Numbered from the stretch's first letter, positions 1 through 8,916 are shown. The stretch is DNA of 43,060 nt from Streptomyces sp. NRRL S-337 (GCF_000720175.1 NZ_JOIX01000081.1:1-43060), one strand, 5' to 3'. The notes: generated by a model not told the origin, from the sequence alone. Made by a program: numbers and translations.

Positions 1-723
1 ACCGGTGTGAAGTTCTTCAACTGGATCGGCACGATGTGGAAGGGCTCGCTGTCCTTCGAGACGCCGATGCTCTGGGCGGTCGGCTTCCTGATCACCTTCA
101 CCTTCGGTGGTCTGACCGGTGTCATCCTGGCCTCGCCGCCGATGGACTTCCACATCTCCGACTCGTACTTCGTCGTGGCGCACTTCCACTACGTCGTCTT
201 CGGAACGGTCGTCTTCGCGATGTTCTCCGGCTTCCACTTCTGGTGGCCGAAGTTCACCGGCAAGATGCTGGACGAGCGGCTCGGAAAGATCACGTTCTGG
301 ACGCTGTTCATCGGCTTCCACGGCACGTTCCTCGTCCAGCACTGGCTGGGTGCCGAGGGCATGCCGCGGCGCTACGCGGACTACCTCGCGGCCGACGGCT
401 TCACGGCGCTGAACACCATCTCGACGATCAGCTCGTTCGTGCTGGGCCTGTCGATCCTGCCGTTCCTCTACAACGTCTGGAAGACGGCGAAGTTCGGCAA
501 GAAGGTCGAGGTCGACGACCCGTGGGGCTACGGCCGTTCGCTCGAATGGGCGACCTCCTGCCCGCCGCCGCGGCACAACTTCCTCACCCTGCCGCGCATT
601 CGTTCCGAATCCCCGGCGTTCGACCTGCACCACCCGGAGATCGCGGCCCTCGACGCGCTGCACAACGGCCACGGCACTGACGAGGACAAGGCCATCGCCG
701 GTGGCAAGGAGGCGGGCAAGTGA
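1..723 (+). CDS. ctaD: Cytochrome c oxidase subunit I, C-terminal part (gene starts before the window)
   Basis: This is the 3' part of the catalytic haem-copper subunit of aa3-type cytochrome c oxidase, an integral membrane protein that reduces O2 at the haem a3/CuB site. The frame is open from base 1; the GTG at 7 is internal, so the piece shown is roughly the last 240 of an expected ~570 residues. It contains the conserved AHFHYVVFG segment, whose two histidines are the haem a3 and haem a ligands in this family, followed by FHFWWPK and further hydrophobic helices. The C-terminal tail is soluble and charged. Its stop overlaps the start of ctaF by 4 bp (GTGA), which indicates translational coupling. 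The CuB ligands and the covalent His-Tyr site lie upstream and cannot be checked here. Confidence 0.96.
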   Translation, partial: TGVKFFNWIGTMWKGSLSFETPMLWAVGFLITFTFGGLTGVILASPPMDFHISDSYFVVAHFHYVVFGTVVFAMFSGFHFWWPKFTGKMLDERLGKITFWTLFIGFHGTFLVQHWLGAEGMPRRYADYLAADGFTALNTISTISSFVLGLSILPFLYNVWKTAKFGKKVEVDDPWGYGRSLEWATSCPPPRHNFLTLPRIRSESPAFDLHHPEIAALDALHNGHGTDEDKAIAGGKEAGK

Positions 724-1118
724 AGATCCAGGGCAAGATGTTCATCTGGCTCTCCGTCTTCGTCCTGGCCATGGCGATCGTCTATGGCGTCTGGTCGAAG
801 GAGCCCGCGGGTACCACCGCACTGTTCCTCGCCTTCGGCCTGTGCATCATGGTCGGCTACTACCTGGCCTTCACGGCCCGGCGGGTCGACGCGGGCGCGC
901 AGGACAACGAGAACGCGGAGGTCTCCGACGACGCCGGTGAGCTGGGCTTCTTCAGCCCGCACAGCTGGCAGCCGCTGTCCCTGGCCGTCGGTGGTGCGCT
1001 CGCCTTCCTGGGCGTCGTCTTCGGCTGGTGGCTGCTGTACTTCTCGGCCCCGGTGATCCTGGTCGGCCTCTTCGGCTGGGTCTTCGAGTACTACCGCGGC
1101 GAGAACCGCACGCAGTAG
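720..1118 (+). CDS. ctaF: Cytochrome c oxidase subunit IV, actinobacterial type
   Basis: A 132-residue membrane protein with four hydrophobic segments in two pairs (about residues 5-25 and 30-50, then 85-103 and 105-125), separated by an acidic loop. Length, topology and position immediately after ctaD match the small actinobacterial aa3 oxidase subunit IV, which assembles with CtaC, CtaD and CtaE. The GTG start overlaps the ctaD stop in a GTGA arrangement, so the two are co-translated. The gene is followed 38 bp later by a very strong hairpin that ends the operon. The protein has no redox ligands; its role is structural by family knowledge. Confidence 0.92.
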   Translation: MKIQGKMFIWLSVFVLAMAIVYGVWSKEPAGTTALFLAFGLCIMVGYYLAFTARRVDAGAQDNENAEVSDDAGELGFFSPHSWQPLSLAVGGALAFLGVVFGWWLLYFSAPVILVGLFGWVFEYYRGENRTQ

Positions 1119-1156
1119 GCGCTTCAGGCGCCAAAAGCACGGCAACACGCCGTACA

Positions 1157-1192
1157 GCGGGCCCGGACACCTCAAAAGGTGTCCGGGCCCGC
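1157..1192 (+). terminator. Strong hairpin terminator after ctaF
   Basis: A perfect 16 bp stem (1157-1172 with 1177-1192) around a four-base loop. There is no T-tract, as is usual for Streptomyces terminators. It separates the ctaCDF operon from the L,D-transpeptidase gene. It also argues against in-frame start codons around 1179 for that gene, because they would lie inside the hairpin. Confidence 0.9.
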
Positions 1193-1271
1193 CCCGTTCG
1201 GCGCAGCGGGGGGCGACCCGTTTGCAGTCCTCCAGCGCGCCGGAGCAGGTGATTCTTCATATTTTTGGGGC

Positions 1272-2546
1272 ATGAGTCACAGACCTCGAACCCGGACGGT
1301 GCTGAGCTGCGGCCTCCTGCTCGTGCCCCTCGCGGTGAGCACCGCCGCGTGCGGGGGCTCGGCGTCGGAACCGCTCTCCGCCAATCCCTACGACGCGGGC
1401 GACCAGATCACCGCCAACACCCCGGACGGAAAGCAGAAAGCCGACCCCGACAAACCGATCGAGGTCTCCGTCAAGGACGACGACGCGCGCATCACGGACG
1501 TCACCGCCACCGATTCCACCGGCCGCTTCGTACGCGGCGAACTGAGCGCCGACGGCAGGCACTGGCGCACCACCGTGCCGCTGGCCGCCGGCACCCGCTA
1601 CACGGTGCGGGTCAGCACCGAGGAGGACGACGGCACGCCCGGCCGCAAGACGCTGGTGGTGCACACCACCGACGCGGACGGCCAGTTGACCGCCACCTTC
1701 GGCCCCGAGAGCGGCGAATACGGCGTAGGACAGCCGGTCACCGCCGAGCTGAGCCGGCCCCTCACGGACCCCAAGGCCCGGGCCATCGTCGAAAGCGCCC
1801 TGAAGGTCGACTCCATGCCGCGCGTCGAGGGCGCCTGGCACTGGGTCGACGACAAGAAGCTGCACTTCCGCCCGAAGGTCTACTGGCCGGCCCACGCCAC
1901 CATCTCGGTGCACAGCAACCTCGCCGGCCTGAAGATCGCCAAGGGCCTCTACGGCGGCCCCTCCAAGCCCGTCAGGCTCACCACCGGCGACCGCCTGGAA
2001 GCCATCACCGACGCGGCGGCGCACCAGATGACCGTGCTGCGCAACGGCACGTCCATCAACACCATCCCGGTCACCACCGGCAAGCCCGGCTTCTCCACCC
2101 GCAACGGCGTCAAGGTCGTCCTGGGCAAGGAGAGCTTCGTCCGGATGCGCAGCTCCACCGTCGGCATCGCCGCCGGCAGCTCGGACTCCTACGACCTGCC
2201 GGTCTACTGGGCGACCCGGGTGACCTGGAGCGGGGAGTACGTGCACGCCGCACCCTGGTCCGTCGGATCACAGGGCGCGGCGAACGTCAGCCACGGCTGC
2301 ACCGGCATGTCCACCGGCAACGCCCAGTGGTTCTTCAACACCGTCCGGGTCGGCGACATCGTCAAGGTCATCAACAGTGGCGGCGACACCATGACGCCGT
2401 TCGACAACGGCTTCGGCGACTGGAACATGCCCTGGAAGGAATGGCGCGCCGGCAGCGCCCTGAAGAACAAGGCGTCCAGCACCACAGGAGCCGCCGAGCG
2501 CCAGCAGGACCCCAGCTCCGACGCCCGGCTGCGCCCGAAGATCTGA
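1272..2546 (+). CDS. L,D-transpeptidase lipoprotein (YkuD domain, Ig-like N-terminal domains)
   Basis: A 424-residue exported protein predicted to make 3-3 crosslinks in peptidoglycan. An Arg-rich N-terminus and hydrophobic stretch lead to a lipobox-like TAAC, so the mature protein would be lipid-anchored. The middle (about 45-260) fits the paired beta-sandwich domains usual in actinobacterial Ldt proteins. The catalytic YkuD domain follows and carries HAAPWS and SHGCTGMS, with nucleophile Cys343 and the preceding Ser-His. The C-terminus has the family's DWNMPWKEW-like element. I chose ATG 1272 because the upstream in-frame GTG sits inside the ctaF terminator and the signal peptide begins here. 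It lies between respiratory genes but shares no obvious function with them; it is convergent with the small receiver-like gene. Confidence 0.93.
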   Translation: MSHRPRTRTVLSCGLLLVPLAVSTAACGGSASEPLSANPYDAGDQITANTPDGKQKADPDKPIEVSVKDDDARITDVTATDSTGRFVRGELSADGRHWRTTVPLAAGTRYTVRVSTEEDDGTPGRKTLVVHTTDADGQLTATFGPESGEYGVGQPVTAELSRPLTDPKARAIVESALKVDSMPRVEGAWHWVDDKKLHFRPKVYWPAHATISVHSNLAGLKIAKGLYGGPSKPVRLTTGDRLEAITDAAAHQMTVLRNGTSINTIPVTTGKPGFSTRNGVKVVLGKESFVRMRSSTVGIAAGSSDSYDLPVYWATRVTWSGEYVHAAPWSVGSQGAANVSHGCTGMSTGNAQWFFNTVRVGDIVKVINSGGDTMTPFDNGFGDWNMPWKEWRAGSALKNKASSTTGAAERQQDPSSDARLRPKI

Positions 2547-2588
2547 AGGGCCTCCACACGGCTCCCAGCGGCCCTCCAGGCCCGCGCC

Positions 2589-2990
2589 TCAGGCCTGTAC
2601 GAGGTTCCTGCGGCGCAGCAGGCCGGCCAGTGCGTCGGCGAAGGCCACCGGGTCGATCGGATGGGTCACCGCGGCGTCCGCGCGGCTCCAGGTGGCCAGC
2701 CAGGCGTCCTGCGGGCGGCCGATCAGCAGCAGCACCGGCGGGCACCGGAAGATCTCGTCCTTGATCTGCCGGCAGACGCCCATGCCGCCCGCCGGCGCGG
2801 TCTCGCCGTCCAGCACGCAGACGTCGATGCCGCCCTGCTCCAGGGCTTCCAGGACCGCCGGCGCGGTGGCGCACTCCAGGATCTCGATCTCGGGGGCATC
2901 GGCGGCCGGGCGCCGGCCGGCCGCCAGCCGGACCTGCTCGCGGGTGCCCGCGTTGTCGCTGTAGACCAGCACCGTGGCAGTCGCCTGCAT
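2589..2990 (-). CDS. Small receiver-like protein (degenerate response regulator fold)
   Basis: A 133-residue protein that reads as a single CheY-type receiver domain without an output domain. Asp12 (YSDN) and the phospho-acceptor position Asp61 (VCVLDGE) are present. However, the active-site lysine before the conserved proline is His110 (THPIDP), and the Thr/Ser switch position at the end of strand 4 (LLLIGRP) is not Thr or Ser. Phosphorylation-dependent signalling in the usual way is therefore doubtful; a pseudo-receiver or protein-interaction role is an inference. I chose ATG 2990 because a GGAGG site lies 5-10 bases upstream; an upstream in-frame start at 3023 lacks one. The gene is divergent from ctaE, with 274 bp between them. 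No cognate kinase is adjacent. Confidence 0.75.
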   Translation of the reverse strand: MQATATVLVYSDNAGTREQVRLAAGRRPAADAPEIEILECATAPAVLEALEQGGIDVCVLDGETAPAGGMGVCRQIKDEIFRCPPVLLLIGRPQDAWLATWSRADAAVTHPIDPVAFADALAGLLRRRNLVQA

Positions 2991-3253
2991 CGTTCCTCCA
3001 CGCTCTTCGTAGCGGCACAGCATCGGGTGGGGCTGATGGGCCGGATGCTACTCCCGCGGCAGGCCCCGGCAGCAGGGGGCGAAAGGGCCGAAGATCTGCC
3101 CGACGGCCCGTCAGGGCCGGGCCCGCACGAGCCGGAGTACCGTACCGGCGGCCGGCCTTCCCTCCTTCGGGCGACGCCGGAAATGGGCCGTACGAGCAGG
3201 CCATACGTCCTTGACACACCGAACGGCACCCCCCGGAGTGAGGGCGGGATAAG

Positions 3254-3274
3254 CGACCGACATAATGTCGGTCG
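3254..3274. repeat. Perfect 21 bp palindrome overlapping the ctaE start codon
   Basis: Ten bases (3254-3263, CGACCGACAT) are followed by one spacer base and their exact inverse complement (3265-3274). The right arm begins with the ATG of ctaE. It could be an operator for a dimeric regulator, or an mRNA hairpin masking the start codon. The upstream ribosome binding site is weak (a G-rich run at about 3241-3248). Confidence 0.85.
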
Positions 3275-3885
3275 TGGCGACAGCAACGACAGTAGAAACC
3301 GGGCACGCGCACCCGTCGGTCAATCGGCCGAACCTCACCAGCGTCGGAACCATCATCTGGCTGAGTTCCGAGCTGATGTTCTTCGCGGCCCTCTTCGCGA
3401 TGTACTTCACCCTTCGATCCGTGACCGGAGAGGCTTATTGGAAGGAATCTGCCAGCGCGCTGAATCTTCCGTTCTCCGCGACCAACACCACGATCCTGGT
3501 GCTCAGCTCGCTGACCTGCCAGCTCGGCGTTTTCGCGGCCGAGCGCGGCGACGTCAAGAAGCTCCGGGCCTGGTTCGTGGTCACCTTCATCATGGGTGCC
3601 ATCTTCATCGGCGGTCAGGTCTTCGAGTACACCGAGCTGGTCAAGCACGAGGGCCTGTCGCTCTCGTCCGGCCCGTACGGATCGGTGTTCTACCTGACCA
3701 CCGGCTTCCACGGACTGCATGTGACGGGCGGTCTGATCGCCTTCCTGCTGGTCCTGGGCAGGACGTACGCGGCCAAGAGGTTCACCCACACGCAGGCCAC
3801 CGCGGCCATCGTCGTGTCCTACTACTGGCACTTCGTCGATGTCGTCTGGATCGGCCTCTTCGCCACGATCTACCTGATCCGCTGA
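3265..3885 (+). CDS. ctaE: Cytochrome c oxidase subunit III
   Basis: A 206-residue membrane protein with five hydrophobic helices, matching the short five-helix actinobacterial subunit III of aa3 oxidase. Family features include the [22 protein letters not shown] entry region, given here only by its ends at residues 22 and 43, and the GFHGLHV and [11 protein letters not shown] segments in the last two helices. It has no redox centre; in the family it stabilises subunit I and proton uptake. The start is ATG 3265, inside a perfect palindrome. It is followed after 77 bp by qcrCAB in the same direction with no strong hairpin between, so ctaE-qcrCAB is probably one transcription unit, fitting the bc1-aa3 supercomplex of actinobacteria. 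A TTGACA at 3211-3216 is a possible -35 element but lacks a convincing -10. Confidence 0.95.
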   Translation: MSVVATATTVETGHAHPSVNRPNLTSVGTIIWLSSELMFFAALFAMYFTLRSVTGEAYWKESASALNLPFSATNTTILVLSSLTCQLGVFAAERGDVKKLRAWFVVTFIMGAIFIGGQVFEYTELVKHEGLSLSSGPYGSVFYLTTGFHGLHVTGGLIAFLLVLGRTYAAKRFTHTQATAAIVVSYYWHFVDVVWIGLFATIYLIR

Positions 3886-3962
3886 CCGGTCCGACCGGAC
3901 CCGCAGATCAGACAGACATAGCCAAAGCATCGACGCAGAAGATCCTGACACCGGGGTAATCC

Positions 3963-4772
3963 GTGAAAAAGCTCTCCGCACGACGGCGCCATCCGCTGGC
4001 GGCGCTCGTCGTCCTACTCTTCGCGCTGGCGGTCACCGGGGGGCTGTACGCCGCGTTCGCGCCGGCGGACAAGGCTCAGGCCGATGACACCGCCCAGTCC
4101 CTTGCCATCAAGGAGGGCAAGAAGCTCTACGCCGTGGGCTGTGCCAGCTGCCACGGCACCGGCGGTCAGGGCACCTCCGACGGCCCGAGCCTGGTCGGTG
4201 TCGGCGCCGCAGCCGTCGACTTCCAGGTCGGCACCGGCCGCATGCCGGCCCAGCAGCCCGGCGCCCAGGTGCCGCGGAAGAAGCCGATCTACAACAACGC
4301 CCAGCGCGAGCAGCTGGCGGCCTACGTCGCGTCGCTGGGTGCCGGCCCCACCATCCCGGAGAAGTCGCAGTACAACTCCGAGGGCGCCGACATCGCCAAG
4401 GGCGGCGAGCTGTTCCGCACCAACTGCGCGCAGTGCCACAACTTCACCGGTAAGGGCGGCGCCCTCACCGACGGCAAGTTCGCACCGACGCTCGAGGGCG
4501 TGGACCCCAAGCACATCTACGAGGCCATGGAAACCGGCCCGCAGAACATGCCCTCCTTCGGTGACGGCTCGCTGAGCAAGCAGAACAAGAAGGACATCAT
4601 CGCGTACCTCGGCGCCGTCAACGGCGATGAATCCGAGAGCCCCGGTGGCCTCGACCTCGGCGGTCTCGGTCCGGTCAGTGAGGGTCTCTTCGGCTACATC
4701 TTCGGCCTGGGCGCGCTGGTCGCGGTCGCCATCTGGGTCGCAGCCCGGACTACGAAGGCCAAGAAGTCATGA
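3963..4772 (+). CDS. qcrC: Diheme cytochrome c subunit of the bc1 complex
   Basis: A 269-residue diheme c-type cytochrome. An N-terminal hydrophobic segment (about 12-32) directs export. Two CXXCH haem sites follow, CASCH at residues 60-64 and CAQCH at 155-159, each in its own cytochrome c domain. A second transmembrane helix near 245-262 anchors the C-terminus. In actinobacteria this subunit replaces soluble cytochrome c, passing electrons from the Rieske centre straight to the oxidase. The start is GTG 3963, preceded by GGGGTAA. Its last codons overlap the qcrA start (ATGA), indicating coupled translation. Confidence 0.97.
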   Translation: MKKLSARRRHPLAALVVLLFALAVTGGLYAAFAPADKAQADDTAQSLAIKEGKKLYAVGCASCHGTGGQGTSDGPSLVGVGAAAVDFQVGTGRMPAQQPGAQVPRKKPIYNNAQREQLAAYVASLGAGPTIPEKSQYNSEGADIAKGGELFRTNCAQCHNFTGKGGALTDGKFAPTLEGVDPKHIYEAMETGPQNMPSFGDGSLSKQNKKDIIAYLGAVNGDESESPGGLDLGGLGPVSEGLFGYIFGLGALVAVAIWVAARTTKAKKS

Positions 4773-5830
4773 GCGAGACTGGACGACACGAAGACGTGCC
4801 AGAAGAAAACCTGCCCGTTGAGCGGGAGGCTCACGAAGGCGCGGTGACGCCGGCGGACGACCCGTTCGCCGACCCGGGCCTGCCGGCCCACGAGCACCGC
4901 AAGCAGGACATCGACGAGCGGGCCGCCAAGCGCTCCGAGCGCACCGTCGCCCTGCTCTTCCTGGTGTCCATGATTGCCACGGTGGCCTTCATCGCCGCCT
5001 ACGTGGCCATCCCGATCGACAAGATCGTCTACATCTGGCCGATCGGCCACATCAGCGCGCTGAACTTCGCGCTCGGCCTGACGCTGGGTGCCGCCCTGTT
5101 CTGCATCGGCGCCGGCGCGGTCCACTGGGCCCGCACGCTGATGTCGGACGTGGAGGTCGCCGACGACCGCCACCCGATCGAGGCCAGCCCCGAGGTCAAG
5201 GCCAAGGTCCTGGCGGACTTCAAGGTGGGCGCCGAGGAGTCGGGATTCGGCCGCCGCAAGCTGATCCGCAACACGATGTTCGGTGCGCTGGCCCTGGTGC
5301 CGCTCTCCGGTGTCGTCCTGCTGCGTGACCTCGGGCCGCTGCCCGGCACGAAGCTGCGCACGACGAACTGGAAGAAGGGCGTCCGCCTGGTCAACCAGTC
5401 CACCAACCTCCCGCTGCGTCCCGAGGACATCGCGGTCGGCTCCCTGACCTTCGCCAAGCCCGAGGGCCTGGAGGAGGACCAGGAGGACTTCAACGAGAAG
5501 ATCGCCAAGGACGCCCTGATGCTCGTGCGGATCCAGCCGCAGAACATCAAGGACAAGCAGGAACTCGCGTGGTCCCACGAGGGCATCGTGGCCTACTCGA
5601 AGATCTGCACCCACGTGGGTTGCCCGATCAGCCTGTACGAGCAGCAGACGCACCACGTGCTCTGCCCCTGCCACCAGTCGACGTTCGACCTCTCCGACGG
5701 CGGTCGGGTGATCTTCGGTCCGGCCGGACACGCCCTGCCGCAGCTGCACATCACGGTGAAGGACGGCTTCCTGGAGGCCGCCAGCGGTTTCGAGGAGCCC
5801 GTCGGCCCGAGCTTCTGGGAGCGCGGATGA
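4769..5830 (+). CDS. qcrA: Rieske iron-sulfur subunit of the bc1 complex
   Basis: A 353-residue actinobacterial Rieske protein. The family's long acidic N-terminus is followed by three transmembrane helices (about residues 65-85, 92-118 and 168-186), unlike the single helix of mitochondrial homologues. The C-terminal Rieske fold binds [2Fe-2S] through C280-T-H282 and C299-P-C-H302, with C285 and C301 placed to form the usual disulfide. It accepts electrons from menaquinol and passes them to QcrC. Translation is coupled on both sides: the start overlaps qcrC by 4 bp and the stop overlaps the qcrB start by 4 bp. Confidence 0.97.
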   Translation: MSETGRHEDVPEENLPVEREAHEGAVTPADDPFADPGLPAHEHRKQDIDERAAKRSERTVALLFLVSMIATVAFIAAYVAIPIDKIVYIWPIGHISALNFALGLTLGAALFCIGAGAVHWARTLMSDVEVADDRHPIEASPEVKAKVLADFKVGAEESGFGRRKLIRNTMFGALALVPLSGVVLLRDLGPLPGTKLRTTNWKKGVRLVNQSTNLPLRPEDIAVGSLTFAKPEGLEEDQEDFNEKIAKDALMLVRIQPQNIKDKQELAWSHEGIVAYSKICTHVGCPISLYEQQTHHVLCPCHQSTFDLSDGGRVIFGPAGHALPQLHITVKDGFLEAASGFEEPVGPSFWERG

Positions 5831-7464
5831 GTAACGAGACAAGCGCGACCACCACGCGCCGCGGCCAGGCGCCGCGGGGCGAGCGGATCGCCGACTGGGC
5901 GGACGGCCGGCTGGGCATCTACAGCCTCGCCAAGTCCAACATGCGCAAGATCTTCCCGGACCACTGGTCCTTCATGCTGGGTGAGGTCGCGCTCTACAGC
6001 TTCATCATCATCATCCTGACCGGTGTCTACCTGACGCTGTTCTTCCACCCGAGCATGGCCGAGGTGACCTACCACGGTTCCTACGTGCCCATGCAGGGGA
6101 TCCGGATGACCCAGGCCTTCGAGTCGACGCTGGACATCAGCTTCGACGTCCGGGGTGGTCTGCTCATCCGCCAGATCCACCACTGGGCGGCGCTGGTCTT
6201 CCTGGCCGCGATGATGGTCCACATGATGCGGGTGTTCTTCACCGGAGCCTTCCGCAAGCCGCGCGAGGTCAACTGGCTGTTCGGCTTCCTGCTGCTGGTG
6301 CTCGGCATGTTCACCGGCTTCACCGGCTACTCGCTCCCCGACGACCTGCTCTCCGGCACCGGCGTGCGGTTCATCGAGGGCGTCATCCTGGCGATGCCGC
6401 TGGTCGGTTCGTACCTGCAGATGTTCATCTTCGGCGGCGAGTTCCCCGGGCACGACATCATCCCGCGGTTCTTCACGGTGCACGTGCTGCTGCTTCCGGG
6501 CATCATGCTCGGCCTGCTGGTGGCGCACCTGATCCTGGTCTTCTACCACAAGCACACGCAGTTCCCGGGTGCCGGCAAGACCAACACCAACGTCGTCGGC
6601 ATGCCGCTGCTGCCGGTCTACATGGCCAAGGCCGGAGGCTTCTTCTTCCTGGTCTTCGGTGTGATCTCGGTGATCGCCGCGGTCGCCAGCATCAACCCCG
6701 TGTGGGCCATAGGGCCGTACCGGCCGGACCAGGTCTCCACTGGTGCGCAGCCGGACTGGTACATGGGCTTCGCCGAGGGCCTGGTCCGTGTCATGCCGGG
6801 CTGGGAGTGGAACTTCTTGGGCCACACCATCAACTTCGGTGTGCTGATCCCGATCCTCCTCTTCCCGCTCGTCCTGGTCGCCATCGCGGTCTACCCGTTC
6901 GTCGAGTCCTGGGTCCGCGGTGACAAGCGCGAGCACCACATCCTGGACCGCCCGCGCAACGTGCCCACCCGCACCGGCTTCGGTGTGGCCTGGCTGATCG
7001 CGTACTTCGTGATGCTGATCGGTGGCGGCAACGACCTGTGGGCGACCCACTTCCACCTGTCGATCAACTCGATCACCTGGTTCGTCCGGATCGCGTTCTT
7101 CGTCGGGCCGGTGCTGGGCTTCATCGCCACCAAGCGGATCTGCCTGGGTCTGCAGCGGCGCGACAAGGACAAGGTGCTGCACGGCCGCGAGTCCGGCATC
7201 ATCAAGCGCCTGCCGCACGGCGAGTTCATCGAGGTCCACGAGCCGCTCGACCAGGAGCAGCTGCACTTCCTGACGCAGCACGAGCAGCCCGAGCCGCTGG
7301 AGCTGGGCCCGGAGGTCGACGAGAACGGCGTCCGCCGCAAGATCAAGCGGTCGCAGAAGCTCCGCGCCAAGCTCTCCAAGAGCTACTACGGCGAGGACAA
7401 CGTCATCCCCAAGCCCACGGTCGAGGAGTACAAGGAGATCACCAGTGGCCACGGCCACCACTGA
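5827..7464 (+). CDS. qcrB: Cytochrome b subunit of the bc1 complex
   Basis: A 545-residue membrane protein, the menaquinol-oxidising cytochrome b. The N-terminal half carries the four-helix haem bundle, including RQIHHWAALVF and the HMMRVFFTGAFRKPRE segment, and a second histidine pair in FTVHVLLLPG and VAHLILV. The quinol-site region PDWYMGFAEG is near residue 310 (family equivalent of the PEWY motif). A long basic cytoplasmic tail after the last helix (about 440-545) is normal for actinobacterial QcrB. ATG 5827 overlaps the qcrA stop. The gene is followed by a strong hairpin that ends the operon. Confidence 0.97.
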   Translation: MSNETSATTTRRGQAPRGERIADWADGRLGIYSLAKSNMRKIFPDHWSFMLGEVALYSFIIIILTGVYLTLFFHPSMAEVTYHGSYVPMQGIRMTQAFESTLDISFDVRGGLLIRQIHHWAALVFLAAMMVHMMRVFFTGAFRKPREVNWLFGFLLLVLGMFTGFTGYSLPDDLLSGTGVRFIEGVILAMPLVGSYLQMFIFGGEFPGHDIIPRFFTVHVLLLPGIMLGLLVAHLILVFYHKHTQFPGAGKTNTNVVGMPLLPVYMAKAGGFFFLVFGVISVIAAVASINPVWAIGPYRPDQVSTGAQPDWYMGFAEGLVRVMPGWEWNFLGHTINFGVLIPILLFPLVLVAIAVYPFVESWVRGDKREHHILDRPRNVPTRTGFGVAWLIAYFVMLIGGGNDLWATHFHLSINSITWFVRIAFFVGPVLGFIATKRICLGLQRRDKDKVLHGRESGIIKRLPHGEFIEVHEPLDQEQLHFLTQHEQPEPLELGPEVDENGVRRKIKRSQKLRAKLSKSYYGEDNVIPKPTVEEYKEITSGHGHH

Positions 7465-7508
7465 TCCCTTGCGCGCCTCGTAGCGCACCGTAGGTAGTAC
7501 GCCACCCA

Positions 7509-7541
7509 GAGGGCCCCGTCCGAGCACCGGACGGGGCCCTC
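7509..7541 (+). terminator. Hairpin terminator after qcrB
   Basis: A perfect 14 bp stem (7509-7522 with 7528-7541) around a five-base loop, 45 bp after the qcrB stop and 64 bp before trpD. It is GC-rich with no T-tract. It closes the ctaE-qcrCAB unit. Confidence 0.9.
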
Positions 7542-7604
7542 CGGCATATCGCCCCTCTCGATAGGGTGACGACATAAGCAGGACACAGACCAGGAGCGTG
7601 GACC

Positions 7605-8669
7605 ATGAACGTTGTGACCCCGGTTGGCGGCGACAGCGTGGCGGCCCACACCTGGCCGGGCCTCCTGAACGCCCTGCTCGACGGCCGCGACCTCACCGCC
7701 GACGACACCGCCTGGGCGATGGACCGGATCATGCGGGGCGAGGCCAGCGATGCCCAGATCGCCGGGTTCGCGGTGGCCCTGCGCGCCAAGGGCGAGACCG
7801 TCGCCGAGATCTCCGGGCTGGTCCGGACGATGTACGCGCACGCCCGGCTGATCGAGGTCCCCGGCCCCAGCGTCGACATCGTCGGCACCGGCGGCGACGG
7901 CGCCAAGACCGTCAACATCTCCACGATGTCCTCGATCGTCGTGGCCGGCACCGGAGCCAGGGTCGTCAAGCACGGCAACCGCGCCGCGTCCTCCGCCAGT
8001 GGCGCCTCCGACGTCCTGGAGAAGCTCGGCGTCAACCTCGACCTCACCCCGCAGCGGGTCACCGAGGTGGCCCAGGAGGCCGGCATCACCTTCTGCTTCG
8101 CGGTGAAGTTCCACCCCTCCCTCCGGCACGTCGCCAACGCCCGCGGCCAGCTCGGCATCCGCACCACGTTCAACGTGCTCGGCCCGCTGACCAACCCCGC
8201 CCGGGTCAAGGCCCAGGCGACCGGCGTCGCGGACGCCCGCATGGCGCCCATCCTGGCCGGTGTGCTGGCCGAGCGCGGTTCGTCCGCCCTGGTCTTCCGC
8301 GGCGACGACGGCCTCGACGAGCTGACCACGACGGCCACCTCCCGGGTCTGGATCGTGCGGGACGGCACGGTCCGCGAGGAGTCCTTCGACCCCCGCGACG
8401 TCGGCATCCCGCTCGTCCCCGTCGAGGCGCTGCGCGGCGCCGACGCCTCGTACAACGCGGACGTCGCCCGCCGGCTGCTGGACGGCGAGACCGGCCCGGT
8501 CCGCGACGCGGTGCTGCTCAACTCCGCGGCCGCGCTCGTCGCGCTGGAGCCGTCCGACGCCCCGCTGACCGACCGCATCCGCCTCGGCATCGAGCAGGCC
8601 GCCGCGTCGATCGACTCGGGCGCGGCCAAGCGGGCGCTGGAGCGCTGGGTGGCCGCCAGCAACGCATGA
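7605..8669 (+). CDS. trpD: Anthranilate phosphoribosyltransferase
   Basis: A 354-residue cytoplasmic enzyme joining anthranilate to PRPP in the second step of tryptophan synthesis. It shows the family's PRPP-binding glycine loop [14 protein letters not shown] near residues 90-103, then [18 protein letters not shown] and the LGPLTNPA element. The start is ATG 7605 with GGAGCG upstream. A TAGGGT at 7562-7567 is a plausible -10 element just after the qcrB terminator. The gene stands alone between respiratory genes and the SAM-IV-controlled aminotransferase, as often seen for scattered trp genes in Streptomyces. The trpEG and aroH partners lie 27-29 kb further on. Confidence 0.97.
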   Translation: MNVVTPVGGDSVAAHTWPGLLNALLDGRDLTADDTAWAMDRIMRGEASDAQIAGFAVALRAKGETVAEISGLVRTMYAHARLIEVPGPSVDIVGTGGDGAKTVNISTMSSIVVAGTGARVVKHGNRAASSASGASDVLEKLGVNLDLTPQRVTEVAQEAGITFCFAVKFHPSLRHVANARGQLGIRTTFNVLGPLTNPARVKAQATGVADARMAPILAGVLAERGSSALVFRGDDGLDELTTTATSRVWIVRDGTVREESFDPRDVGIPLVPVEALRGADASYNADVARRLLDGETGPVRDAVLLNSAAALVALEPSDAPLTDRIRLGIEQAAASIDSGAAKRALERWVAASNA

Positions 8670-8695
8670 GCGGCCGGTGACGCAGGGTGTGACGC

Positions 8696-8726
8696 AGGGC
8701 TCAGTCCGTCATATGGACTGAGCCCT
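8696..8726 (+). terminator. Hairpin terminator after trpD
   Basis: A 12 bp stem (8696-8707 with 8715-8726) around a seven-base loop, 26 bp after the trpD stop. Its last base overlaps a possible -35 element for the following riboswitch transcript, so termination and new initiation are packed together. Confidence 0.85.
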
Positions 8727-8753
8727 TGCGCGTAAATGCTCTTGTGGCATGAT
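8726..8753 (+). promoter_or_regulatory. Candidate promoter for the SAM-IV transcript
   Basis: TTGCGC (8726-8731) and CATGAT (8748-8753) are separated by 16 bp. A start 7-8 bases later would put the 5' end just before the P1 stem of the riboswitch at 8762. This is inference from consensus and position only. Confidence 0.45.
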
Positions 8754-8760
8754 GCTGCGC

Positions 8761-8909
8761 AGGTCACGAGTGACAGCGACACAGGCCCCGGCCCGCTGTC
8801 CGGCAACCCTCCTTCCGTGGCGGGGTGCCCCGGGTGATGACCAGGCCGCAGGCAGCGAGGTCTGCGGCAAGCGCGGATCCCTCGCCAGGGATCCTGGTCC
8901 CCGAGGGAG
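8761..8909 (+). promoter_or_regulatory. SAM-IV riboswitch with anti-Shine-Dalgarno platform
   Basis: The sequence matches my memory of the actinobacterial SAM-IV family. P1 is formed by GGTCA (8762-8766) with TGACC (8838-8842), enclosing the conserved core with CCGGCAACCCTCC and GGGGTGCCCCGGGTGA. A 7 bp hairpin characteristic of this class follows (GCCGCAG/CTGCGGC, within 8845-8869). Downstream, GGATCCCT (8875-8882) pairs perfectly with AGGGATCC (8887-8894). The overlapping TCCCTCG (8878-8884) is the exact complement of the Shine-Dalgarno CGAGGGA (8902-8908). The two pairings exclude each other, which suggests translational control. I have not folded the RNA. The Shine-Dalgarno belongs to a six-codon ORF, not directly to the aminotransferase. 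Confidence 0.88.
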
Positions 8910-8916
8910 AACTTCC

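Noticed and set aside
1179..1271. An earlier start for the L,D-transpeptidase gene at GTG 1179
   Set aside because: It lies inside the ctaF terminator stem and would put 31 residues before an otherwise normal signal peptide.
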